Shown: positions 23,255 through 31,351 of the stretch, piece after piece
Position numbering within the stretch: the stretch's first letter is position 1
How the letters are laid out: the number at the start of each line of letters is the position of its first letter
NCBI GenBank assembly: GCA_009783695.1
Contig: WRCY01000021.1
Coordinates: forward strand, 1-34,989
Origin: Oscillospiraceae bacterium
GTDB taxonomy: Bacteria; Bacillota; Clostridia; Oscillospirales; Ruminococcaceae
Length of the DNA: 34,989 nucleotides
Reading direction: 5' to 3'
The notes under the pieces: generated by a model
What the model saw: only the letters and a program-made list of their open reading frames with translations
What the model was told of the DNA's origin: nothing
Database searches by the model: none
Program-made: the position numbers and the translations under genes

Positions 23255-23390
23255 TATAATCAGTTATCTTGGAAAGTATTTCAGCATTTTCAAGATGCGG
23301 CATTTGCCGCAAAGCCGCTGCACGGCTTGGCTTGATTGCATAACCGATAACTCATGTGTGGCGGGTTTAGCACCCGCCACACACACGTTT
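23255..23390. repeat. Nested-palindrome element 2 (upstream of the GH5 gene)
   Basis: Core TGCGGCA/TGCCGCA, AAGCCG/CGGCTT and an outer pair ATCAGTTAT/ATAACCGAT match element 1 in the same orientation, followed by its own GC hairpin (GTGTGGCGGGT/ACCCGCCACAC). No terminator T-tract is clear, so the GH5 gene may be read through from the operon at reduced level. A promoter for the GH5 gene is not evident here. Confidence 0.8.
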
Positions 23391-23405
23391 TATTTTATCA
23401 CTTTC

Positions 23406-24755
23406 TTAACCGAAGAAATTATCAAGCGCGTCCTGAATAAGCAGCTCCACGCTTGCGGCATACGATGAACCGGACGCTTCGCCGTTCATGATTTCCACCA
23501 TCGAGAAATCGTCGCCCAGATTCATGGATTCCCAAATGTCGAAGCCGGTGTTCATCTCCATCATCAGCGCGTAATTGAAGTTGCGCTCGGTTATATATTG
23601 ATTCTGCGACCATTCAAGGTCCTCTGCTTTCTCGCGGTCAAAATTGTACCAGTTGTGCCAGTCGAAGATTACATCGTATACAAGCCCAGGGTCTTCGATG
23701 CCTTTAGGTATCATGTACCAGTTGCCGCCGACCGGCCCGTGGGTATTGGTTTCCCGATTGCCGCTGGGCCCTGTCGGCCACGGTACAACACCAACTTCAA
23801 ACGGGAGCTCTCCGCCGCCCTGTTCACCCATCAGCCAGTCTGAAGTAATCCAGAATCCGGAACGCCCCTCAGCGTAAAGCTTATTGTTGATTGTCCACTC
23901 AGACTCGTCCCAGGGGCGCGCGGTACGCTGAAGATTGTAAATATCGTAAATGAGGTCGAACACCTGTATGGTCGGCGTCGATGTTACTGTCGTTACAGGG
24001 CTCGAAGCAATGGAAGTGCCGTTTGAGTGAAGCAGTCCGTGCAGCATATTCGTCCAATAGCCGCTCCAGCCGTAAATTCCGCGTTCGGTATCGGTCAGCT
24101 CTACCAAATACTGCTGCCACACATCCCATGTCCATTCGCCGCGGTCATAAAGGTCCTGCGGATTTTCAAGGTTCTTCTCTAATATCATATCAAGGTTGAA
24201 GCCCATCGGATAAACCGATATGCTCGAAAGCAGCGACGACCTGAACAGATATGTTTCCGGCTGCTGAAGGTTCAGGCTCTTCATGACGATGTTGTCCGTG
24301 AACGCGTCCGAACCCGCAAGCCCCATAGAATCAAGCGAGGTTGCAAGGTTGCTGAGTACAGCCGGTATGCCGAATTGTAAGTCTGTAAGGTAAACGTCAA
24401 CGTCGGGTCTTCCCGCCATTATTGACGTTGTGATACTCTCCTGAATACCGTTAAAAGTGAGGTTTATATACTCAAGCTTAATGTTGTACCTCTCCTCAAT
24501 TTCGCGCATATTCTTGAGCTCCAACTCCGCCGTAACAAGGTCGGAAACCCTCGGATCGTCATAAATGCTGTTGTGCTGCGATGTGTAGTATACATCGAAC
24601 CATGTGCCTATCGTTATTGTGCGTTCGCCGTCAGACGAAGCCCTCGAGTCTGTGCCGGAACCGTTATTCTCGGTTTTTTCGCCGTCGCACCCCGCAGCTC
24701 CGACCATCGCCATCAGCATAAAAGATATAAGTAAAACAGAAAGAATCCTCTTCAT
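23406..24755 (-). CDS. ABC transporter sugar-binding lipoprotein
   Basis: A 449-residue extracellular solute-binding protein of the family 1 type. The signal peptide ends MVGAAGC with lipidated Cys23, then an acidic Ser/Gly linker, then the mature domain with ITIGTWFDVYYTS, a region rich in Trp (WTWDVWQQYL, YGWSGYWTN) and GVVPWPTGPSGN followed by GGNWYMIPKG, typical of oligosaccharide-binding proteins of this class. It should deliver glycans to the permease pair encoded at 26126-28152 on the same strand. The ATG follows GAAAGGAG. Confidence 0.9.
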   Translation of the reverse strand: MKRILSVLLISFMLMAMVGAAGCDGEKTENNGSGTDSRASSDGERTITIGTWFDVYYTSQHNSIYDDPRVSDLVTAELELKNMREIEERYNIKLEYINLTFNGIQESITTSIMAGRPDVDVYLTDLQFGIPAVLSNLATSLDSMGLAGSDAFTDNIVMKSLNLQQPETYLFRSSLLSSISVYPMGFNLDMILEKNLENPQDLYDRGEWTWDVWQQYLVELTDTERGIYGWSGYWTNMLHGLLHSNGTSIASSPVTTVTSTPTIQVFDLIYDIYNLQRTARPWDESEWTINNKLYAEGRSGFWITSDWLMGEQGGGELPFEVGVVPWPTGPSGNRETNTHGPVGGNWYMIPKGIEDPGLVYDVIFDWHNWYNFDREKAEDLEWSQNQYITERNFNYALMMEMNTGFDIWESMNLGDDFSMVEIMNGEASGSSYAASVELLIQDALDNFFG

Positions 24756-24796
24756 TGAATTTATTCTCCTTTCAAATTTAAAGCTAATTTTTAAAA

Positions 24797-26068
24797 CTAT
24801 TCATGAATTACAAGATATGCTCTTGTAATCTGCAGGTCCTGTATGGTTTGGTCGAATGATACTCTGCCGTCATTGCCGCACTCGTCACATTCGGCGTCAT
24901 CGCAGTTCGGGCACTCAATCGAGTAACTGAAGTAAGCCAGGAGCAGCTTCACCTGCGGTATGCTGTCGCCGTCGTAATCTTCGTGCTTTGCAAGGTCAAA
25001 GTCACTGAATACTTGCGTCAGATTAATCGTGAGCTCATTTTTGTCTGTGCCGCCGTCCGGGATAACTTCTGCCTGCTGCCATCTCCAGCCATTGCCCGAG
25101 CCGAGCCAGATTATTTCAAGCTTTCCGCGCGGAGGCGCAGCAAATTCTAAAACTAACTGCTGTGCGTAAGCCATGTCTTCTATGCTGTACGGAGAGTCCG
25201 TGTTGTCCGTACCGTCTGTGAGCCAGCCGACTTGGTTGTTGGGGTTGCTCGAATTTGCACAGTTCATGCCGCCGAAATCGAGGCCCATCTCAACGCCGAG
25301 CTCAACCTCTCTCCTTGAGGATTGGTTAAACTTATCCGGCGCGTTAAAGCCTGCGTCAGCGTTCACAGGCAGCCAGTTCCCTGCGTCGTCCTTAAAGCCT
25401 ATGCCCATAATATACAAATTGCTGGCTGTCCCCCTGATATACTCGCCGTCAATCATAACGATTCCGCTGTCGTCCACGCGTCTGATGATAAACATATTAT
25501 AAGCGCCGGAAACCATGCGCTTGTCAGAATCAAGCTCGGCCCTTGCTATGTTGGGGTTTCTGCTTTCAACGAATACCGACCACGGGTCTTTTGATTCCAG
25601 GCGGTCTGTGCCGTAAACTGCGATGATTTCGCCCGCAACAGCCTGGAAGCTGCCGTCGGGATGCTGCGCACCCATATATACTTCCGCAGAAGCAACGTCC
25701 TTTATCCTGTCGCCGAGCAGGCTGCATGCGTCTATGGCGATATACGGAACCGCTGTCCCCACAGGCGTGATACGAGCTGCGGGAGCGCCCTTGAATTCCG
25801 AGAGCTCAAGCGCCGCGTCGGGCGAGGAGTCAAAGGGTTTATAATGCATCATCAAAAAGCCGGTGTTCCCGTTGCTGAAATCTATTCCCGAAAAGTCACC
25901 GGGCAGCGCAAAGCTGTCGCCACTTACACCCTCGGATGCAGCGCCGCCGTTGCCGTTTTCGGATTTGCCGTTTTCGTCCTTATCGCCGTTACATGCCGCC
26001 ATCATTCCGGCAAACAGCGCCAGGCAAAGCAGTAATGCTGCGAGTTTTGGGATTTTCGCGATTTTCAT
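24797..26068 (-). CDS. Surface lipoprotein with a GSGNGWRW domain and a four-Cys insertion
   Basis: The 423-residue protein has a lipoprotein signal with Cys26 (ALFAGMMAAC), an N-terminal beta-rich region of about 200 residues (45-250), and a C-terminal domain in which LVLEFAAPPRGKLEIIWLGS runs into GSGNGWRW (about 323-330). This matches the secreted protein at 19790-20365. Near the end, CPNCDDAECDECG supplies two CxxC pairs, unusual for an exported lipoprotein and possibly a small metal- or disulfide-stabilised loop. It lies between the binding protein and the permeases, so a role in glycan capture is likely but unproven. The ATG follows AAGAGGAA. Confidence 0.75.
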   Translation of the reverse strand: MKIAKIPKLAALLLCLALFAGMMAACNGDKDENGKSENGNGGAASEGVSGDSFALPGDFSGIDFSNGNTGFLMMHYKPFDSSPDAALELSEFKGAPAARITPVGTAVPYIAIDACSLLGDRIKDVASAEVYMGAQHPDGSFQAVAGEIIAVYGTDRLESKDPWSVFVESRNPNIARAELDSDKRMVSGAYNMFIIRRVDDSGIVMIDGEYIRGTASNLYIMGIGFKDDAGNWLPVNADAGFNAPDKFNQSSRREVELGVEMGLDFGGMNCANSSNPNNQVGWLTDGTDNTDSPYSIEDMAYAQQLVLEFAAPPRGKLEIIWLGSGNGWRWQQAEVIPDGGTDKNELTINLTQVFSDFDLAKHEDYDGDSIPQVKLLLAYFSYSIECPNCDDAECDECGNDGRVSFDQTIQDLQITRAYLVIHE

Positions 26069-26125
26069 AGTATTATTCCTCTTTTCTAATTAATTTTAAG
26101 TTTAAGTTTTATTGACTGTTAATTA

Positions 26126-27142
26126 TTAACCTACGATTCCGCTGCGCTCCACCCCCTCAATAAATTGTTTTTGAAGTAATATATAAAGCAGAATAATAGG
26201 AATTATAACCAAAACAATACCCGCATATAAATAAAGGGATGAAATCGCCGGGTCGAACACCTGGTCTAAATTTTGTATGTTTGCCTGCAGCGAGGTTATT
26301 TGCTTGCTGATTAATATGTCGGGGCTTATTAAAAACAGGTTTGAGAAAAAAGTATCGTTATACTGCCACACAATTGAGAAAATCGTCACCGTTATAATTG
26401 ACGGCATGGCGTTGGGCATCATTATAAAAAAGTAAGTGTACAGTGAACCCGCGCCGTCAATCGAGGCGGCTTCTTCTATTTCCTTGGGCAGCCCGCGGAA
26501 GAACTGGTTGAAGATATAAATGTACAGCCCCGCGCGCAGTCCCGTCCCGAGCAGGCTCATAATTATAACCGGCAGAGTCCCTCCCGCAATGGCGTTGGAG
26601 CCGCCGCCGAGCAGATTTACGCTCTCTCCGCCGTTAAACAGCCCCACGAGCCCGAACGGATTAAAGTCCATAAATGTCGTATAAAGCGGCAGCATAACCG
26701 TATGCGAGGGAATCACAATCATAATTACGACACAGGCGAATAAAATTTTCTTGAGCGGGAAATTATGCCGTGCAAAGCCGTAGCCCACCATCGAGCAAAC
26801 CATAAGCTGTATGACGGTCAGCCCGACCACATAAAACAGCATGTTGCGCATGACGTTCCAATAATCCATGCGTATAATCGCAAGCTCGTAACGCTCAAGC
26901 GTCGGATTCTGCGGTATAAGGTAGACAATGGGCGAGTATTTATCAGCATTGGAGAAGAAAGAATTCGCAACTATGCCAATCAGCGGCCCCAGAATTACAT
27001 AGCTGAGCCCCAATATCAGCGCAGTGCGGAAAAGCGCCATCAGCAGGCTTTTCCCCTGCCGCAGTACGCGCTGCCTTTCGTTGGTGAAGTGCTTGTCGGC
27101 ATACTTTGCTTTCACCCTATCTTTAAAACTTAAACGCTCCAT
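26126..27142 (-). CDS. Carbohydrate ABC transporter permease (MalG/AraQ type)
   Basis: A 338-residue inner-membrane subunit with about six membrane segments and the ATPase-contact EAA loop EIEEAASIDGAGSLYTYFFI. It pairs with the permease at 27232-28152. The chosen ATG (27142, MERLSFKDR) lies 12 nt from AGAAAGGA. An in-frame ATG at 27166 would add MKKGLNEN from the repeat cassette and was rejected. A competing out-of-frame ATG (ATG AAA ATA TGG AGC GTT TAA) sits at ideal spacing and overlaps the true start. Confidence 0.92.
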   Translation of the reverse strand: MERLSFKDRVKAKYADKHFTNERQRVLRQGKSLLMALFRTALILGLSYVILGPLIGIVANSFFSNADKYSPIVYLIPQNPTLERYELAIIRMDYWNVMRNMLFYVVGLTVIQLMVCSMVGYGFARHNFPLKKILFACVVIMIVIPSHTVMLPLYTTFMDFNPFGLVGLFNGGESVNLLGGGSNAIAGGTLPVIIMSLLGTGLRAGLYIYIFNQFFRGLPKEIEEAASIDGAGSLYTYFFIMMPNAMPSIITVTIFSIVWQYNDTFFSNLFLISPDILISKQITSLQANIQNLDQVFDPAISSLYLYAGIVLVIIPIILLYILLQKQFIEGVERSGIVG

Positions 27143-27231
27143 ATTTTCATTAAGTCCTTTCTTCATAAACGGGATTTAAAAACAACGTTTTCCCCGGTGT
27201 GCAACGCTTGTTTTCAAACTTAATCCCTCCC
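27143..27231 (-). repeat. RBS-cassette repeat between two permease genes
   Basis: Read on the - strand: GGGAGGGATTAAGTTTGAAA, then a 14-codon TTG-start frame (LKTSVAHRGKRCF), a two-layer hairpin (CGGG/CCCG outside, AAAAC-GTT-GTTTT inside), and ATGAAGAAAGGACTTAATG. It fills the whole gap from the stop of the upstream permease. Confidence 0.85.
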
Positions 27232-28152
27232 CTAATTGTGATAATAAGTGCGTTTTGATATAAGTGCGCAGGACACGAACAACAATAAACACACTGCCAG
27301 CATGCTCACCAAGCTGAACACCGAGCCGAGCGAGAAGTTATGCTGCTGGAAGATTGTATCATAAGACAGCCGCACGACAGGGCTTTTTATAAACGAGTCT
27401 ACAACGGTATAAACGACGTTTGTGATTATCAGCGGCGACACCATAGGGAACGTAACCTTCCAGAACGTTTCATAAGGCGTCGCGCCCTCTATTTTCGCAA
27501 CCTCATAAAGAGCGGGAGAAATCGACTGCAGCGCTGCGATAAATATTATCATCTGAACTCCCGACGCCGTGATAATCACGTTTATTCTCATTACGGCTTC
27601 CACGACATAATCAATCAGGTCAATGGGCAGACCCAGCTCGTTAAACATATATATGTAATACATCATGTTGGGCCCCGAGGTTCCCGCCGCTTGCACTACA
27701 TCTGCCGACACAGGGCTCATGCCGCCCATCATCATTGCGCGCGCCATCGTGGTAGCTACAAAAATCGCCTCGGAATTAAGTATAACCGGCAGAAAGAATA
27801 TTGCTCTTGCGAGCGTTCTGCCGCGGAATTTCTGATTAAGAAGAATCGCCATGAACAGGCTGAAAAATATAATCAACAGTACATCTACGCTCATATCAAG
27901 CAACGAGGAGGTCAGCTGCTGATTAAACGAGCCGTGCTCTGTAAAGGCGAACCTGAAGTTTTCAAGCCCCACCCACTTAAGCTCGTGGCCGGCTTCGCCC
28001 GGGGTCATAATCGTTTCAGATAGACTGAACTGTATCGTCATAATCAGGCTGCGCAGGTAAAATATTACAAACCCGAGAATGAACGGGGAAATGAACAGCA
28101 GCCCTTTTATGGACTTTTTATGCTCGAGGGTTAATTTACTTCTTGTTTTCAC
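27232..28152 (-). CDS. Carbohydrate ABC transporter permease (MalF/LplB type)
   Basis: A 306-residue membrane protein with about six membrane segments and the EAA loop YEVAKIEGATPYETFWKVTF. It starts with a charged N-terminal tail and LLFISPFILGFVIFYL. Its ATGA start overlaps the stop of the DUF5696 gene by 4 bp, tying the two proteins in one translational unit. No ATPase gene is present in the window; a shared MsmX-like ATPase elsewhere is likely, as is usual for Firmicute sugar importers. Confidence 0.92.
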   Translation of the reverse strand: MKTRSKLTLEHKKSIKGLLFISPFILGFVIFYLRSLIMTIQFSLSETIMTPGEAGHELKWVGLENFRFAFTEHGSFNQQLTSSLLDMSVDVLLIIFFSLFMAILLNQKFRGRTLARAIFFLPVILNSEAIFVATTMARAMMMGGMSPVSADVVQAAGTSGPNMMYYIYMFNELGLPIDLIDYVVEAVMRINVIITASGVQMIIFIAALQSISPALYEVAKIEGATPYETFWKVTFPMVSPLIITNVVYTVVDSFIKSPVVRLSYDTIFQQHNFSLGSVFSLVSMLAVCLLLFVSCALISKRTYYHN

Positions 28153-30701
28153 GCACTCACCCTCCCAACAGAAACATCGTTGCCGTCTATCTCAATAACC
28201 ACGCCGTTGTCATATGTTACCCGCCTGCGCCCGCCGGGCAGAACCTCATGTTCCGTAATCGCGGCGCCGGACACTAACTTTAATACGGCGTTCACCTCGG
28301 TATAAACCCTAATCGCGGTATCGCTCCAGTTAGCGAAAGTCGCGGCGTGAACATGGTTTTTGCCTGTATATTTAAGTTCGCTGGAGTTCTCCGCTGTGAA
28401 CACGAAATGCGGCGACGCGCCGAATTCTATAAGCCGTGCAATTGTCGCCTGCTCGTTGAACGCGCTGTTCAAGTTAAACGCCGTGCCCGCATAATTGGCG
28501 GAGCCGGAGAGAAGCATCTGATAAAAAGGTATTTCCTCGTCCACTATGTATATTGCGTTATGGGAAACCGGAACGTTAATAAAATCAGTGCCGAATTCAA
28601 AGGAGTACATGTTCCCGCCGGAAATCATCAGCGAATCCACCGCGCCGGCGAGCCTGCCGAAGCTGTCGACAATTATATCCCGCGCTTCTTCGCGGTTGAT
28701 TATTTCAGTGCGCTTGCGGTCGGAGTGCAGGTCGTCGCCGAGGTCCCGCAGAGAAAGCCCCGTGACGTTATATTTGCCGAAATCCTTTAAGAAATCATCA
28801 ACATAACGTCCCAGAAACTTGGGAGAAACCAGGCAGTGCAGCCGTTCTATATAGCCGAGCGCTGCCACGTTGCTGTAGCAGTCGGGGCAGTTAATCCCCT
28901 TAATAGCCACCATGCCGCCCCCGTAATAGCGCGAGGTTTCAATTTGCCAGGTGAAACGCCTCGAGGCGAATGAAACCTGCTGGAAAGCAACATCAAGGAA
29001 AAACTTCCCGCCGCGTGATTCAACTCTCTGCGACAAGGATTCGAGCTCGCCTTTGCTTCCTAAGCTGTTTATAAGTCTGATTCTGTCGGGTACATCATGA
29101 TAGAAGCCGCGGTTAAACCAGCCCTGAAAGTTAATTACCTGGTTAGTTATGCCGTTTGCTGCAAGCATGTCGGAGATTTCGGTCGCCTGTGCAAAGGTTG
29201 TCATCGTAAACTGCCCGAAGTACCCGACCGAAAGAACGCGCTTCTGACCGATTGTGCTTCCGAGAAGCGACATATAGAAAGGTATATCGTCGCCCGGGCT
29301 TTCTGTCTGCGGCGTAAGCATGCCGCGCTCCGTCAGCTGCCCGCGCGCGTAACGCGCCATGCCGGAATAGCCCTCATGCCCGTCTGCAAGGAAGCTGTAA
29401 CGCACTCTAATATCAACATCAGCAAAGTTAAGCTCCACAACCGGCAGCTCCGCCTCATTGCCCGTAGCGCCGAACATGGCGAGCGATATTGCGCCGCGCA
29501 GCGTAAACGACGGAAAGACATAGTTGTATGAATTAAGCTTGCCGGAAATGCTTGCCGTTATATCCGCGAGCGTGTCGCCCGATTGAATCTCAGCGAGGAT
29601 TCCCTGCGGGCTTTCACCCGTGCGCTGGATACCGAAATACGGTACGCGCGCTGTTTCGCTGTTGCCCAGAACAATATATTCCTGCATCAGCGGGTCAAGA
29701 TTGTAAACATACTGCATATAATCGTCTGCAAAGGTTTTGCCGTTATTAAAGTATATGATTGAACCCGAACCGTTAGGAACCATAAGGTATCCCTCTTCAT
29801 CCTCGCCACCCGCCCCGAATGAACGCAGAAGCTGTATGCGGGCGAGTCTGCCGCCGCCTTTTTCTTTAATCTGCCCCGTAGGTATGCTGACGACAAGGCT
29901 GTCCCCGTCAAGGCGGTATTCAAGCGGCACAACAAAAGAAATCGGAATCGCCCCGCTGACGCCGGAGGCCTCCATATCCGCTATTAAGTCGTCTTCCGTA
30001 TATCCCATTTCCTCGAACAGCTGGTTGAGCCGGCGCATCGTCGCCGCGCCGTTACGCGACGCTTGGTTAAGCTCTAAGAACCCCGAAGCTTCCGATGATT
30101 CGGGGAAGCGCAAAGTTACATCTCTCGCATCCCTTTCAGACAGCGAGGAGGTGAAATGTTCAAGCCTTTCGGGAGAAATGAACAGCGGCACGAGCCCGTA
30201 CCGGTACGACATATCGCCGATTGTATAAGTAACGCGGAAGCCGTTCACAAGCGACTCAAGCTCGAACTGCCCGAGCGAAGTCGAAAAGTCATACGAATTA
30301 TACCTGCCCATCAGACGGTTCGCATCGTAAAACTCGAGCAGCAGCTGCGACTGCAGAATGGACTTATTTACGCCGCCCGCTACGTGGTCGTTTTCGGCTT
30401 CGGGCGGGTTGCTGTAAGTTGTGACGTTTGTTCGCATATCAAGCACGGCGACTTCAGCCGTTTCGGGATTTACAAACAGCTTAAGAATATCGCTCTTTAC
30501 GGCGAGCACCATGCCGGAGGGCGCGTCCTCATCGCTTGTACCGACGAACGGCGTTCCCGCCTCAAAGTCCGCGTTTGCAGTCAGAACGTTTCTGTATTCT
30601 CTGTGCAGGCGGTAGCGGAACGTCAGATAACCCTGGTAAATCCCGATTATCAAGGCCGCCGCGCCTAATATGCAAAGAAGTATTTTTGTACCCAGTTTCA
30701 T
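28149..30701 (-). CDS. DUF5696-type membrane-anchored protein
   Basis: An 850-residue protein with one N-terminal membrane anchor (about residues 5-25) and the rest probably outside the cell. The region around 60-430 is beta-rich. From about 490, alternating segments such as VLSVGYFGQFTMTTF, GITNQVINFQGWFNRGF and GGKFFLDVAFQQVSF look like a TIM-barrel-type glycosidase fold. The C-terminal region ends in a small beta domain. Proteins of this family are known beside sugar ABC permeases and Yip1 proteins in Paenibacillus and related bacteria, with no proven function that I know of. Overlap with the permease gene (4 bp) and the 17-bp gap from Yip1 support joint action in glycan uptake. Confidence 0.7.
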   Translation of the reverse strand: MKLGTKILLCILGAAALIIGIYQGYLTFRYRLHREYRNVLTANADFEAGTPFVGTSDEDAPSGMVLAVKSDILKLFVNPETAEVAVLDMRTNVTTYSNPPEAENDHVAGGVNKSILQSQLLLEFYDANRLMGRYNSYDFSTSLGQFELESLVNGFRVTYTIGDMSYRYGLVPLFISPERLEHFTSSLSERDARDVTLRFPESSEASGFLELNQASRNGAATMRRLNQLFEEMGYTEDDLIADMEASGVSGAIPISFVVPLEYRLDGDSLVVSIPTGQIKEKGGGRLARIQLLRSFGAGGEDEEGYLMVPNGSGSIIYFNNGKTFADDYMQYVYNLDPLMQEYIVLGNSETARVPYFGIQRTGESPQGILAEIQSGDTLADITASISGKLNSYNYVFPSFTLRGAISLAMFGATGNEAELPVVELNFADVDIRVRYSFLADGHEGYSGMARYARGQLTERGMLTPQTESPGDDIPFYMSLLGSTIGQKRVLSVGYFGQFTMTTFAQATEISDMLAANGITNQVINFQGWFNRGFYHDVPDRIRLINSLGSKGELESLSQRVESRGGKFFLDVAFQQVSFASRRFTWQIETSRYYGGGMVAIKGINCPDCYSNVAALGYIERLHCLVSPKFLGRYVDDFLKDFGKYNVTGLSLRDLGDDLHSDRKRTEIINREEARDIIVDSFGRLAGAVDSLMISGGNMYSFEFGTDFINVPVSHNAIYIVDEEIPFYQMLLSGSANYAGTAFNLNSAFNEQATIARLIEFGASPHFVFTAENSSELKYTGKNHVHAATFANWSDTAIRVYTEVNAVLKLVSGAAITEHEVLPGGRRRVTYDNGVVIEIDGNDVSVGRVSA

Positions 30702-30718
30702 ATAGTACCGCCCTTAAT

Positions 30719-31351
30719 TTAATATCGGAATATCAGCTCTGTGTAGATGCTGCGTATAAATATAATCACCTGATTGATTAAATCAAAAATTAACATCGCA
30801 AGGAAGATAAATACAAACATGGCGAAAAACGTAAAAACAAGCGTAATAAGCGTTTTAAGCAGATTATAATTATGTACAGTCATAATGCCCATAAGCACTA
30901 AAACAGCCGTCCAGCCTATACCGAAAGCAAGTGCAAAGTAATAGAATATTTCTTCGCCCGCCGCCACCGCGTGCGAAAGGAGCGTTGCGGGAATATATAC
31001 AGCGATGAGCGGCGTGAGCGAGTAGCCGGTGACGGTGACGATGTCCTTGAGCCTCCCCTCGCCGTCCATAAGACAGGTGACTGACCAGTTCCCTATGCAG
31101 AACAGCAAAAACATCATGAATACCGCGCCGATTTCAGTCAGTCCGTTTACCGTACGCGGGTCTATGTCGTTTACGATGAAGTTGGCAAATATGCGGTTCA
31201 TCGTAAAAACCAGTCCGAACATCAGCACGCAAATAAGTGCAACGGGAATGCTGCCGTGCTCGCGGTACCGGATTTCATAAAAAGAATCCAAGGGGTTGGT
31301 GAAGATTCTGCGGTAATAATGCATTTTCTCTTTCGTAAAATATTTGCTCAT
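30719..31351 (-). CDS. Yip1-family membrane protein
   Basis: A 210-residue integral membrane protein with a cytoplasmic N-terminus (YYRRIFTNPLDSFYEIRYRE) and about five membrane segments. The 'NPxxxFxEI' entry and LKDIVTVTGYSLTPLIAVYI pattern match bacterial Yip1 proteins. Its function is unknown. The start overlaps the stop of the NHL gene (ATGA), and DUF5696 follows 17 bp later, matching the known NHL-Yip1-DUF5696 grouping. Confidence 0.75.
   Translation of the reverse strand: MSKYFTKEKMHYYRRIFTNPLDSFYEIRYREHGSIPVALICVLMFGLVFTMNRIFANFIVNDIDPRTVNGLTEIGAVFMMFLLFCIGNWSVTCLMDGEGRLKDIVTVTGYSLTPLIAVYIPATLLSHAVAAGEEIFYYFALAFGIGWTAVLVLMGIMTVHNYNLLKTLITLVFTFFAMFVFIFLAMLIFDLINQVIIFIRSIYTELIFRY

Noticed and set aside
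21770-23390. Composite transposon carrying the GH5 gene
   Set aside because: The flanking elements contain only palindromes; there is no transposase and no target-site duplication I can define.
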